From Rhodanobacter sp. Soil772 (GTDB lineage Bacteria; Pseudomonadota; Gammaproteobacteria; Xanthomonadales; Rhodanobacteraceae): a stretch of DNA of 64,000 nucleotides. The stretch lies in contig NZ_LMSK01000002.1 of NCBI RefSeq assembly GCF_001428385.1, forward strand, positions 911,959 to 975,958. Direction: 5' to 3'. The notes under the pieces are model-generated. The model did no database searches. It was not told the DNA's origin and saw only the letters and a program-made list of their open reading frames with translations. Positions 51,102 to 60,414 of the stretch are shown piece by piece (position 1 is the first letter of the stretch; each line of letters opens with the position of its first letter). A program made the position numbers and the translations under genes.

Positions 51102-51558
51102 GAAAGTGTTCATTTTCACGATGCTTTCCACGATCTCGAGCACGCCCTGTCACCTGACCGTTTGGGCACCAACAGCACCATCGAGCTGACCCTCAGAGAA
51201 AGAGCACCTCTGTCACTGATCAGCGGACATGCGTCCATCGTACGTCGGCTGCAGCCACGCCAAGACCGAGAAACTGGACCGTTTTGAGCCTACTTTCCCC
51301 TATTCATGCAGCCCACAGGGCATGCTGGCGACCGATCCGTCCATCGTGGTTGCCGCAGCATGGGATGAGGCCAAGGTCGCAGTGCACAACTAAGGCAAGA
51401 ATGCCGCTGCCACCGGCAGGATTGCTCAATGTGATGCCCGCAGTCTGGGCCAAGGATCAGCCATCTAGGAAAGCTCAATAACAATGACCTGCCCGTGCCG
51501 CAGAAGATGAGATCGGCCCCTGATACTTTGATTCGGTGCAGATCACCTGCGATGAACC
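51102..51558. other. Remnant region between the two radical SAM genes
   Basis: These 457 bases have lower GC and no intact gene. A broken plus-strand frame near 51230-51390 reads MRPSYVGCSHAKTEKLDRFE and later DPSIVVAAAWDEAKVAVHN before a stop. YVG-x3-AK-x2-KLD vaguely recalls the start of IS110-type transposases, but the match is too weak to name it. The region most likely records an insertion followed by decay. Confidence 0.5.
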
Positions 51559-52623
51559 ATGCGTATTAAAGGGCGCGGTGCCGCCTCCAACCCAGACAAC
51601 CGATTCTTTTCCACGCGAGTCGAGCTCGAGGATGATGGGTGGGGTTCTTCCGAGGACGCTGGCGGCAAGCCCGAGCCGGTGACTGTCACCGTGGAGCGCG
51701 CGCGAAGCATTCTTTCGAAGAACGACTCCCCCGACGTGCCGTTCGATCTATCCATCAATCCCTACAAAGGTTGTCAGCACGGCTGCATCTACTGTTTTGC
51801 CCGTCCCACGCATGCGTACCTCGACTTGTCCCCCGGTCTGGACTTCGAGACAAAGATTTTCGCCAAGAAGAACGCAGCCGAGCTTTTGGCAAGGGAACTT
51901 GGCAAACGCTCCTATGTATGCAGCCCCATCAACATAGGCAGCAACACCGATCCTTATCAGCCTGCGGAAAGGCGGCTCCAGATCACTCGATCGGTTCTGG
52001 AAGTACTCGAGACGTACGGCCATCCCTGCACCATCATCACCAAGAGCGCCTTGGTGGAGCGCGACATAGACATTTTCGCCCGGATGGCTCAGCGCAATTT
52101 GGTACAGGTGTTCGTGTCAGTCACTTCGCTCGACAACCGCCTGTCATCGCGCCTGGAACCAGCGGCGACTGCGCCCCACCGCCGTATTGATGCCATCGCC
52201 CACCTGAAATCCAACGGCATACCTGTCGGTGTCATGGTTGCCCCCATCATTCCCGCCGTGACCGACAGCTATCTGGAAACGATCATTCAGCTCGCCAGTG
52301 AGGCCGGCGCAACCTGTGCTGGTTACACCGTCATTCGACTTCCCTATGAGCTGAAAGAGCTGTTTCGCGAATGGCTAGCCAACCACCTTCCACAGCGAGC
52401 GGATCACGTCATGAGCCTAATCCAGCAAATGCACGGCGGCCGGGACTACGATGCGGACTTTCGGACGCGCATGCGAGGTGAAGGTGTGTTTGCTCACCTG
52501 ATCAAGGAGCGGTTCGAGAAGGCTTGCCGCCGAAGCGGTATCGAGTCATCGCGGGCCATCCGGCTGGAAACTCAGCATTTCAAGGTTCCCCAAAAGCCTG
52601 ACCTTCAAGGATCTCTATTTTGA
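51559..52623 (+). CDS. PA0069-family radical SAM protein, complete divergent copy
   Basis: A 354-residue protein. Start MRIKGRGAASNPDNRFFSTR; iron-sulfur cluster NPYKGCQHGCIYCFARPTHA (CX3CX2C); then INIGSNTDPYQPAERR, ALVERDIDIFARMAQRNLVQ, and C-terminal PQKPDLQGSLF. It is the same family as the truncated gene at 50241-51089 and aligns to it over its whole remaining length, but codon use is AT-richer, so it was acquired rather than duplicated. Family members are annotated as spore-photoproduct-lyase-like or of unknown role. It probably replaces the lost function. Confidence 0.93.
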   Translation: MRIKGRGAASNPDNRFFSTRVELEDDGWGSSEDAGGKPEPVTVTVERARSILSKNDSPDVPFDLSINPYKGCQHGCIYCFARPTHAYLDLSPGLDFETKIFAKKNAAELLARELGKRSYVCSPINIGSNTDPYQPAERRLQITRSVLEVLETYGHPCTIITKSALVERDIDIFARMAQRNLVQVFVSVTSLDNRLSSRLEPAATAPHRRIDAIAHLKSNGIPVGVMVAPIIPAVTDSYLETIIQLASEAGATCAGYTVIRLPYELKELFREWLANHLPQRADHVMSLIQQMHGGRDYDADFRTRMRGEGVFAHLIKERFEKACRRSGIESSRAIRLETQHFKVPQKPDLQGSLF

Positions 52624-52648
52624 GGTCTTCCTGGTGGAGACGATCTCA

Positions 52649-53677
52649 TTACTGGCGATTCCCGTATGAGATCGGATAGGCCTGGTTGCGCATGATCAGC
52701 ATGGGGTCGGCGGGATCGATGCCCGGATGGGCCGAGCCCGGCAGGAACAGCAACTGCTTGTCGATGCCAGCCTGATCGGTCACCAGCTTGTTGATGGTGA
52801 TGGTGCCCAGCTTGACCAGTTTTCGGCTCTCCGGCCACGCGACCGAGGGATCCTCGATCTTGTCTTCCGGTTGCGAGATCTGCGCGTACCAGTCGAACAC
52901 AATCGGCTCCATGGCCGCGCGCTTGCCAATTTCCTCCTGCAGGTAGTTCGGCCCTTTCGTCTTGAGCTCTGCCGGCGTCAGGTAGCGCTCGCCCGCACGC
53001 GGGACGAACCGGTAACGAACAAAAGTTGATTGGCCTTTGGCATTGGTGAATTTGAAGGAATTGACGCCAAAGAAGGCGGTGGTGGCATACGACACCGGTG
53101 GTGGCTTCTGCGTGGTGAGGAAATTCTTTGCGACGGGATGTGTAGCGAGGAACTGCTCGATCGGCGTCGGATGAGCGATACCTGGGCCGCTGGCACCGAT
53201 GTCGCGCAGCAATGCCGCGAACTCATCGGCAGTCGCCACCGGGAAGCCATTGAAGCTGTGCGAAACGATATCCACAGCAGTTCCATCCGCTGCCTTGATC
53301 TTGAACGCGAACCCGCGCGGGTTCGCATCGCCGATGTTGTCGGGTATGTCGGGTATGCCGGTAAAGTCGGAGAAGCGGGCAGTCACAGGCAAGATGGCAC
53401 CGCTGAAGATCGAGTCCTCGCTCAGCATGCGCGCGGCGCTGGTTGCCTTGAAGCTGCCTTCGAGGATGGTGCCCTTGGCGTGCACGGCACGGGCATGGTG
53501 AGTACCAAATGCCGAGTGCAGCGCATTGACCAGATCCTGCGGTGTTTGGTTCGGCGCGATCGGCTGCCCTGTTGCCTGGGCGAAGGCCGTACCCGCCAGG
53601 ATCAAGTTGAATGAAGTCACGACGAGCATGCGCAGCACGTTGGAGACTGCCTTGGAATGGAAGTGCGGGATTCGCAT
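52649..53677 (-). CDS. Catalase-family heme peroxidase, exported (SrpA-like)
   Basis: A 342-residue protein with signal peptide (VTSFNLILAGTAFAQ), shorter than monofunctional catalases. The distal His is in FGTHHARAVHAKGTILEGSF; other core pieces are TARFSDFTGIPDIPDNIGDA, NPRGFAFKIKAADG (catalase Phe/Asn region) and VSHSFNGFPVATADEFAALL. The family (catalase-related peroxidases such as SrpA) oxidises organic donors with peroxide in the periplasm. Convergent with the radical SAM gene. Confidence 0.92.
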   Translation of the reverse strand: MRIPHFHSKAVSNVLRMLVVTSFNLILAGTAFAQATGQPIAPNQTPQDLVNALHSAFGTHHARAVHAKGTILEGSFKATSAARMLSEDSIFSGAILPVTARFSDFTGIPDIPDNIGDANPRGFAFKIKAADGTAVDIVSHSFNGFPVATADEFAALLRDIGASGPGIAHPTPIEQFLATHPVAKNFLTTQKPPPVSYATTAFFGVNSFKFTNAKGQSTFVRYRFVPRAGERYLTPAELKTKGPNYLQEEIGKRAAMEPIVFDWYAQISQPEDKIEDPSVAWPESRKLVKLGTITINKLVTDQAGIDKQLLFLPGSAHPGIDPADPMLIMRNQAYPISYGNRQ

Positions 53678-53858
53678 GAACCGGCTCCTGTCTATGGGGT
53701 GACTTGTGCCTTGAATTCGGCCGGAGTCTCGCCGTCCCGCTCGTTCTGGGTATTGTTCAATTTTGCTGCAAATTGGCCAAAGTCATCTCACAGCAGAAAG
53801 ATCAAACAAACCGGCCAGATTGTCGGAATAGGGCCGCCACTACCGGATACGTGGACTG

Positions 53859-54611
53859 TCAGGCCTGCCCTGCTCCGCCATCGACAGCTAACTCGATTCC
53901 GGTCACAAAGCTGGCTTCGTCAGACGCCAGGAAGCTGACCACTTGAGCCACTTCTTCCGGTCTGCCGAGTCGCCCCATCGGCACGGTGGTAACGAGATGG
54001 CGCTTGAGCTCACCCACCTTGTCGGTGCCTCCAGCCAGATCGTCGAGTCCCGGTGTGTCGATCGGGCCAGGGCTGATCACGTTGACCCGAATGCCGCGGT
54101 CCTTCAACTCGACGGCCCAACTGCGTGCTAGCGAACGCACGGCAGCCTTGCTGGCAGCGTAGATGCTGAACGCCTCGGCACCTTTGCTGGCGACGATCGA
54201 GCCGGTGAGGATGATCGAACCCCGCTGATGCATCAGTGGCAAGGCTTTCTGTACGGTGAACACCAAGCCCTTCACATTGGTGTCGAAGCTTCGGTCGACA
54301 TGGCTTTCGGTGATCTCGTCGAGTCGGCCAAACTCGTAGAAGCCGGCGTTGACATGGAGGATGTCCAGTCGCCCCTGTTCTTTGGCGATGCGTGCGTACA
54401 TGGCGGAGATGTCCTGCAATTGCGCAGTATCGGCACGGATGCCGATGGCACGCGGTCCGAGCAGATTCACCGCAGCGTCCAGTTCGATCTGGCGGCGTCC
54501 GGTGATGTACACCAGCGCGCCCTGCGCGATGAATTCCTGCGCCGTGGCCAGGCCTATCCCGGCGCTGCCCCCGGTGACCAGGGCAATGCGTTCGTGCAGT
54601 CGGTTGTTCAT
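53859..54611 (-). CDS. Short-chain dehydrogenase/reductase
   Basis: A 250-residue classical SDR: VTGGSAGIGLATAQEF (cofactor loop), NAGFYEFGRLDEITES, catalytic Ser in LTGSIVASKGAEAFS, YAASKAAVRSLARS (YxxxK), and RVNVISPGPIDTPGLDDLAG. TGRRQ after the second strand suggests NADP preference. CAGGAGAC precedes the ATG. It is followed, on the same strand and upstream in the run, by an epoxide-hydrolase-like gene and a second SDR, which together suggest a detoxification or aromatic-degradation set. Confidence 0.93.
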   Translation of the reverse strand: MNNRLHERIALVTGGSAGIGLATAQEFIAQGALVYITGRRQIELDAAVNLLGPRAIGIRADTAQLQDISAMYARIAKEQGRLDILHVNAGFYEFGRLDEITESHVDRSFDTNVKGLVFTVQKALPLMHQRGSIILTGSIVASKGAEAFSIYAASKAAVRSLARSWAVELKDRGIRVNVISPGPIDTPGLDDLAGGTDKVGELKRHLVTTVPMGRLGRPEEVAQVVSFLASDEASFVTGIELAVDGGAGQA

Positions 54612-54666
54612 GGGTGTCTCCTGAAATACGTAGCGCATGGCAACGGCATGGCGTTCCGCATTGTGG

Positions 54667-55629
54667 TCAGCGAACCGGCACGTCTGGCTGGTTGATGAAG
54701 TCCACCAGCGCAGGAATCGTCTGCCCGGGTGCCTCCTCCATCAGCCAGTGGCCGGAGCCTTTGACGATCACGCCTTGCACGTTGCTGTCCACCAGTCGGG
54801 CCTGATCGATCAGGAACTGGCCGGATGCTTTCTCGCCAGCGAGCACCAGCATCGGCATCGTCAGAGGCCTTTGCGCGAACCCGGCGAAGTCGACGGCATC
54901 CTGTGGAAAGGCATGGAAGTATTCGAAGCCGGCCTGCATCCGCCCAGGCTTGGCATAGGCGGCTGTGTAGAGTTCGCGATCCGCCTCTGGCACCGAGTGT
55001 TTCGGATCGGCGGCGAAGTCGTTCCAGAAATGCTCGAAATAGATCCGCTCGCGGCCCTTGACCAGTGCCAGCGGCGTTGGCCCGTAGAAGTTGAAATGCC
55101 ACTTGTCGCGCAGCAGCCAGACTTTCTGCCAATCGCCCACCCCAGGCAAAAATGCGTCCATCAAGGTGATGCTCTCCACTTCGTCGGGATACTGGGCGGC
55201 ATAGGCATAAGCCACCATCAAACCGATGTCGTGGCCAACCAGTTTGACCTTGCGGTAGCCCAATTGCCGGACCAATGCATGGATGTCCCGGGCCACGGTT
55301 TTCTTGTCGTAGCCCGTGGCAGGGATCGATGAATCGCCGATACCGGGCAGATCCGGTGCAATCACCACACGCCGGTCGTCCAGTTGCTCGATCAAGGGCA
55401 GCCACATATGGCTGGTGTCGGTATAGCCATGCAGAAGGATCACCGGCGTGGCATCACCTTGCCCGGCCTGCAGGTAGTGCAGGCGCACACCGCCGGCCGT
55501 AGCGAAATGGCCGCTGATCAGTGGCGCACGTTGCACTTCGACAGCTTCCGCGCGCAGGCCGGCAATGGCCAGCAAGGAAGCACATGCAAGCCGCAACAGC
55601 CTGGACGTAGATATCTGGATGGAATGCAT
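54667..55629 (-). CDS. Exported epoxide hydrolase-like alpha/beta hydrolase
   Basis: A 320-residue protein with signal peptide (LLRLACASLLAIAGLRAEA). Oxyanion strand LLHGYTDTSHMWLPLIEQL, nucleophile elbow KLVGHDIGLMVAYAY with Asp in place of Ser, as in epoxide hydrolases and haloalkane dehalogenases, and catalytic His in VKGSGHWLMEEAPGQ. It should open epoxides or dehalogenate in the periplasm. It lies between two SDR genes in the same strand run. Confidence 0.92.
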   Translation of the reverse strand: MHSIQISTSRLLRLACASLLAIAGLRAEAVEVQRAPLISGHFATAGGVRLHYLQAGQGDATPVILLHGYTDTSHMWLPLIEQLDDRRVVIAPDLPGIGDSSIPATGYDKKTVARDIHALVRQLGYRKVKLVGHDIGLMVAYAYAAQYPDEVESITLMDAFLPGVGDWQKVWLLRDKWHFNFYGPTPLALVKGRERIYFEHFWNDFAADPKHSVPEADRELYTAAYAKPGRMQAGFEYFHAFPQDAVDFAGFAQRPLTMPMLVLAGEKASGQFLIDQARLVDSNVQGVIVKGSGHWLMEEAPGQTIPALVDFINQPDVPVR

Positions 55630-55819
55630 GAGCTTGTCTCCCGTTTGGCGCGTGGCGCACTGCCATCACGCATCGCCGGTACTTGAAGGATGGAATTGAG
55701 CAGCAACGATCCGGCGTCGGCCATCGGACGTATGTCACGAATGCGCCAGGCATTGATCAAAGTGGCTGCACCACGTCACACCATCGGGCCGGATCGAAAC
55801 CCGGCCCGGGATGTCAGCC

Positions 55820-56569
55820 TCATAGCTGGCTCATGCCGCCATCGATGACGATTTCCGTGCCTACAATGAAGGCCGACTCGGGCGAGGCCAGATGCAGCAC
55901 GGTGGCCGCGACTTCCTCGGGCTGGCCGAAGCGGCCCAGCGGAATCTGGGCCTGGATCTGTGCGGCGGTGGCCGCGAGCGCATCGGCATCCATACCCAAC
56001 TTGCCGTACAACGGGGTGTGGATCGGGCCGGGGCTGACCACATTGACACGCACCTTGCGCGGCAGCAGTTCAGCCGAAAGCGTTTTGGCCAGTGAGATCA
56101 ACGATGCCTTGCTGGCAGCGTAGACCGATGAGTTCGGCATCCCGATATGCGCGTTGATCGAGCCATTGAGCACGATGGATGCGCCGGCATTGAGCTGCGG
56201 CAGGAGCGCCTGCAACTGGAAGTAGGCGCCTTTGACATTCGTGTTGAAACTGAGATCCCACTGGGCCTCATCCACGTCGGCAAACGGTGCAAACTTGGCG
56301 GTACCTGCGTTGATGAATACGGCATCGAGCCTAATGCCCAGGCTGGACAGCGCGGCGGCCAGCTCGCCGGCCTGGGCAATCGATCCGGCATCGTTGCGGA
56401 TGGCAACCGAGTCGGAGCCCAGCGCGACCTTTGCTTCGGCAAGCGCGGCCGCGTCGCGGCCAGTGATGACGACACGGGCCCCTTCCTCGGCGAAAGCCTT
56501 GGCGGTGGCGAAGCCGATACCGCTGCTGCCGCCGGTAATGAGTACAGACTTGTCTTTGAAACGATTCAT
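55820..56569 (-). CDS. Short-chain dehydrogenase/reductase, divergent from LysR
   Basis: A 249-residue SDR: LITGGSSGIGFATAKAFAEE, INAGTAKFAPFADVDEAQWD, catalytic Ser in LNGSINAHIGMPNSSVYAAS, YAASKASLISLAKTL, and VNVVSPGPIHTPLYGKLGMD. GAGAACATC precedes the ATG. It is about 45 percent similar by eye to the SDR at 53859-54611, so one probably arose from the other or they share a route. Divergent from a LysR gene across 106 bases, which is the likely regulator. Confidence 0.93.
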   Translation of the reverse strand: MNRFKDKSVLITGGSSGIGFATAKAFAEEGARVVITGRDAAALAEAKVALGSDSVAIRNDAGSIAQAGELAAALSSLGIRLDAVFINAGTAKFAPFADVDEAQWDLSFNTNVKGAYFQLQALLPQLNAGASIVLNGSINAHIGMPNSSVYAASKASLISLAKTLSAELLPRKVRVNVVSPGPIHTPLYGKLGMDADALAATAAQIQAQIPLGRFGQPEEVAATVLHLASPESAFIVGTEIVIDGGMSQL

Positions 56570-56675
56570 GATGTTCTCCAAGATATGTGGGAAGAAGGAC
56601 TGTGAAGTCATCTTGGACGGGTCGACTTCATTTGCCGTACCATCATTTCGACGAACTCGTTCGAAGAGACCGAAC

Positions 56676-57599
56676 ATGTTGTCCCATGACGAGTTGGCAC
56701 TGCTTGAAGCCATCCGCGACAGCGGTAGCCTGTCCCGCGCGGCCGCCCGCCTGGGAAAGGCACCATCGACCATTTCGCATGCGGCCCGTCAGCTGGAGGC
56801 GCGCTTCGACGCCTTGCTGTTCGATCGACGTCGCTATCGCCTGCAGCTCACGCCAGCCGGCCAGCTGCTGACACAAGAGGCGACCCGGCTGATTCTCGAC
56901 GTGGCTCGCCTAACTCAGCGCGTAAAGCAGGTCGCCAGCGGCTGGGAAGATCGCCTGCACATCGTCACCGACGAGATCCTCGAATTCGAGACACTGCTGC
57001 CGGTGATTCGCGCCTTCGATGCGATGGACTCCGGCGTCAACCTGCGCATCACGCACGAGGTCCTTGGCGGCACATGGGAGGCTTTGCGTGAAGGCCGCAC
57101 CGACCTGGTCGTGGGTGCGACCAACGAGCCACCCGCGATGCCCCATCTGCGTTGGTTCGAGCTGGGCGCGATGGAATGGGTGTTTGCGGTCTCGCCACGC
57201 CACCCGCTCGCCAGGGCCAGCGAACCGTTGCAACAGAACGAGGTCATTCGCCATCGGGCCGTGGTGGTTGCAGACTCCTCGCGCAATGTAGGTCGCGCCT
57301 ACGGTGTCCTGAGTGGACAACCCACTCTTGCGGTACCGGGCATGCGTGCAAAGGTGCTCGCGCAACGAGACGGCCTCGGCGTGGGTTGGCTGCCGCGACG
57401 CCGGGTCACCACGTTGCTGAAAAGCGGTCAGCTGGTGGAAAAGCGGATGGCCGATTCGCGCGAACCCAATGTTCTATACGTCGCCTGGCGCAGCGATCAT
57501 GAGGGCCGCGCTCTGGCATGGTGGCTCGAACAATTTCGCCAGCCTCGCCTGGCCAAACGGCTTATCCAGGGCCTGGACATGCGTGACCATGCCGGGTAA
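56676..57599 (+). CDS. LysR-family regulator
   Basis: A 307-residue regulator: HTH in LEAIRDSGSLSRAAARLGKA then PSTISHAARQLEARFDALLF, and an effector domain with IVTDEILEFETLLPVIRAFD, EALREGRTDLVVGATNEPP. It is divergent from the SDR at 55820-56569 and shows the typical arrangement for controlling it. Preference for which inducer cannot be inferred. Confidence 0.93.
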   Translation: MLSHDELALLEAIRDSGSLSRAAARLGKAPSTISHAARQLEARFDALLFDRRRYRLQLTPAGQLLTQEATRLILDVARLTQRVKQVASGWEDRLHIVTDEILEFETLLPVIRAFDAMDSGVNLRITHEVLGGTWEALREGRTDLVVGATNEPPAMPHLRWFELGAMEWVFAVSPRHPLARASEPLQQNEVIRHRAVVVADSSRNVGRAYGVLSGQPTLAVPGMRAKVLAQRDGLGVGWLPRRRVTTLLKSGQLVEKRMADSREPNVLYVAWRSDHEGRALAWWLEQFRQPRLAKRLIQGLDMRDHAG

Positions 57600-57883
57600 T
57601 TGCACCACCCGCTTCTCTACAGCAGCGAAGGCGTTGAACCGCACACTACAGAACCGACGCGGTCGCAGGTTGAACAAAGCGATCGTCGATTGTCGGTAGA
57701 TGCCGTCACGGCCGCGGGCACTACGAACACACTCGCCGAACGCGTATCGTCATGTCGACGGATTGATCCTCGGATCTGTCGCCCACATGCTCCCGCCGGC
57801 ATTGGGACATGATCGAAGTTGCAAGATTTGGCGAGTAGGTTCGCTATCGGCAGGCTGGCCACGGCCTTCGGGAGAGGCGCGAA

Positions 57884-59116
57884 ATGCGGAGCAAGCTGGT
57901 TCTATTGTGGCTCGGACTGCTGCTGATGAGTGGTTGCCAGACGGCTCCACGCCGTGCCGCGCCGCCGGACATGATCGGCCGCGCGACACCCGATGGATTT
58001 CCGGCGGACGTACGTCTGGTGACCACCGATCTGGGCAACTTCACTGCGCTGGCACCCGACTTTTTTCGCGGCATCAACGCTGCGGCGACCGACGGCACCA
58101 TCGACATTCTTGCGTTGTCTGGTGGCGGCTCGGGAGGTGCCTATGGTGCAGGCGCCTTGTCGGGGCTCAGTCGTGCGCACACACGCCCACAGTTCGAAAT
58201 GGTGACCGGAGTGAGTGCCGGTGCCCTGCTTGCGCCATTCGCCTTCCTCGGCCCGGACTGGGATGCCCGCATGCAGCAGGCGTTCACCGGCAAGCGCAGC
58301 GCCAATCTGCTGCACTCGCCAACCCGCACCATTCTGGCCCGCCTGCTGTCGCCGCGTGGCCTGCCGCACCACAACCCGTTGTTCGAACTGGTCGATCACT
58401 TCGTTACCCCGCAGATGCTTGTCGACGTGGCACATGAAGCGGCAAAAGGACGTCGCCTGATTGTGGCGACCACGGATCTGGACAAGCACGAAACCGTATT
58501 GTGGAACATGGGCGAGATCGCATCGCATGGAGGCCCTGCAGCGCGCCGGCTGTTCCGCGATGTGCTGATCGCCTCAGCGAGCGTACCGGGCGTGTTTCCG
58601 CCGGTGCTGATCCGGGTCAGCGACGGCCGGCACGAGTACGACGAGATGCATGTGGACGGTGGCGTGACCACCTCGGTGTTCACCCTGCCGCTGATTGCCG
58701 GCATCCAGTCGTTCGAACTGCCGCAACTGCGCGGCGCCCATCTGTACATGATCGTCAACGGCCAACTCGCGCGGGCACCACAAACCACACGATTCAATAC
58801 CATCGATGTGCTCTCGAACAGTTTCGCTGCGGAGATGACTTACAAAACCCGAGGGGCGATCGTGGAAAACATCGCCGCCGCCAAGCGGCTCGACATGACA
58901 TTCCGCATGACGGAAATTCCGATCGATTACCCGCAGGAAAGTTTCATCGACTTCGACCAGAAGCACATGCAGGCGCTGTTCGACTACGCCGCCGATTGTG
59001 CTGCGCAGGGGTTGCTGTGGATGACCCCGCAGCAATCGATTCGCCGCAACATGAGCACGAACCGGGCACCCGTTTCAGGCAGCCTGGCATGTCCTGCCCA
59101 GGTCACGCCACCGTAA
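57884..59116 (+). CDS. Patatin-like phospholipase lipoprotein
   Basis: A 410-residue lipoprotein (MRSKLVLLWLGLLLMSGC). Patatin core: LALSGGGSGGAYGAGALSGL (glycine oxyanion loop), GVSAGALLAPFAFLG (nucleophile elbow GxSxG), and catalytic Asp in MHVDGGVTTSVFTLP. It is longer than the RssA-like patatin upstream, with C-terminal FDQKHMQALFDYAADCAAQG. It should act on lipids in the envelope. The 284 bases before it contain no recognisable gene. Confidence 0.92.
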   Translation: MRSKLVLLWLGLLLMSGCQTAPRRAAPPDMIGRATPDGFPADVRLVTTDLGNFTALAPDFFRGINAAATDGTIDILALSGGGSGGAYGAGALSGLSRAHTRPQFEMVTGVSAGALLAPFAFLGPDWDARMQQAFTGKRSANLLHSPTRTILARLLSPRGLPHHNPLFELVDHFVTPQMLVDVAHEAAKGRRLIVATTDLDKHETVLWNMGEIASHGGPAARRLFRDVLIASASVPGVFPPVLIRVSDGRHEYDEMHVDGGVTTSVFTLPLIAGIQSFELPQLRGAHLYMIVNGQLARAPQTTRFNTIDVLSNSFAAEMTYKTRGAIVENIAAAKRLDMTFRMTEIPIDYPQESFIDFDQKHMQALFDYAADCAAQGLLWMTPQQSIRRNMSTNRAPVSGSLACPAQVTPP

Positions 59117-59146
59117 TACCCGGCGAGCACGAGATGGCGGCAACGC

Positions 59147-59164
59147 CATACCCGATCGGGTATG
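59147..59164. promoter_or_regulatory. Perfect 18-bp palindrome upstream of the AraC gene
   Basis: CATACCCGATCGGGTATG is an exact palindrome, 76 bases before the AraC start codon. A TATATT-like -10 follows downstream (near 59189). It is a likely operator. A half-site CATACCCG recurs at 60176 just before the AraC stop, upstream of the aldehyde dehydrogenase gene. Confidence 0.55.
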
Positions 59165-59240
59165 ACACTACGGTCTCGGCGGCGTATATTTACAAAGGCC
59201 AGCGACGGGACAGGGGCGTTCGCTGACTAGGGAACGCGCC

Positions 59241-60188
59241 ATGCAACGTGAAGCCTACGGCAGCCGACTGGGTACGTCGTTCAACATGAGCGATCCGCCC
59301 ACCTTGTCCGCTCATACCAGCGGCATGCATCGACTCGCCGTTACCGAACTTATCCACGACGGCACGGATTTCGGGTTCAGCGCGCCGATCGCCAACGAAG
59401 CGGCCTATCTGATCGGGCTGCAACTGCGCGCCCAGCAGCGGCACGATCTGTGGCTGGATGGGCGATCAGTCCCGGTACAGCCGTTCATGGCAGGCACGAC
59501 ACATTTCTACGACCTCGAACGTGATCCGGTTGCGTACATGTACGAACCGTTTCATCCGTTGTTCTTCTACATCCCACGCGCAGCCCTGGCTGAGCTGGCC
59601 GACGAACTGGACACCGCTCCAGTCGATGACTTGCGTAGCCTACCTGGCCAGTCTGTCGACGATCCGATCATCCGGCATCTCGGACTGAGTCTGCTGCCTG
59701 CCCTGCACGCGGTTCGCAAGAACAGTCCGTTGTTTGTTGACCACGTATTGCTGGCACTGCGTACCCATCTGGTGGTGACCTATGGCGGTGTACGTTGCCG
59801 CGACTCGATACCGCGCGGCGGTTTGGCACCGTGGCAGCAGCGCCAGGCGATGGAGTTGATGCGCGAACACCTGGTCGACGGCATCCCGCTGGCGCTGGTG
59901 GCGAAAGCCTGCGACCTCTCCTGCAGTGCTTTCGTGCGCGCATTCAAGCAGAGCACGGGGATGTCGCCACATCAGTGGCTGATCCAGCGCCGCATCGACC
60001 AAGCGCTTGAACTGATGCGTGATCGCACGCTGCCGCTGACCGAGATTGCGCTTGCCGCCGGCTTCGCCGACCAGAGCCACTTCACCCGCATGTTCACCCG
60101 CAAGCTGGGGGTGAGCCCCGGTGTATGGCGCAACGCCAGCGGAGGCCATGCCGATGCGAGCGATCATCCGGTGACCATACCCGCCTGA
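59241..60188 (+). CDS. AraC-family regulator (AraC_N/cupin type)
   Basis: A 315-residue regulator with an N-terminal cupin-like domain (FGFSAPIANEAAYLIGLQLR, PFMAGTTHFYDLERDPVAYM) and a C-terminal double HTH: GIPLALVAKACDLSCSAFVR, STGMSPHQWLIQRRIDQALE, LPLTEIALAAGFADQSHFTR. It lies in the same direction as and upstream of the aldehyde dehydrogenase, which is its likely target. A perfect palindrome 76 bases upstream may be its operator. Confidence 0.93.
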   Translation: MQREAYGSRLGTSFNMSDPPTLSAHTSGMHRLAVTELIHDGTDFGFSAPIANEAAYLIGLQLRAQQRHDLWLDGRSVPVQPFMAGTTHFYDLERDPVAYMYEPFHPLFFYIPRAALAELADELDTAPVDDLRSLPGQSVDDPIIRHLGLSLLPALHAVRKNSPLFVDHVLLALRTHLVVTYGGVRCRDSIPRGGLAPWQQRQAMELMREHLVDGIPLALVAKACDLSCSAFVRAFKQSTGMSPHQWLIQRRIDQALELMRDRTLPLTEIALAAGFADQSHFTRMFTRKLGVSPGVWRNASGGHADASDHPVTIPA

Positions 60189-60414
60189 CTGCGTCACTTG
60201 GTTTGGTGAAACGGACGTCCCTAAGCAAGGACGCGCCAGTCATTCGCTCTCCCTCCTGCATGCTCTGCCCGCGCCATCGATGCAAGACGCGAACGTGCAA
60301 TCAGCGGCAAGAAGCATCAATCCTCCCGTTCCGTCACCGCCTACCCTGCGAACACCGTCGCCTGCACCGCTGCGCAGGCGGCCCAATGTTCCTTTCCGAA
60401 CCGCAGGGCGAATC

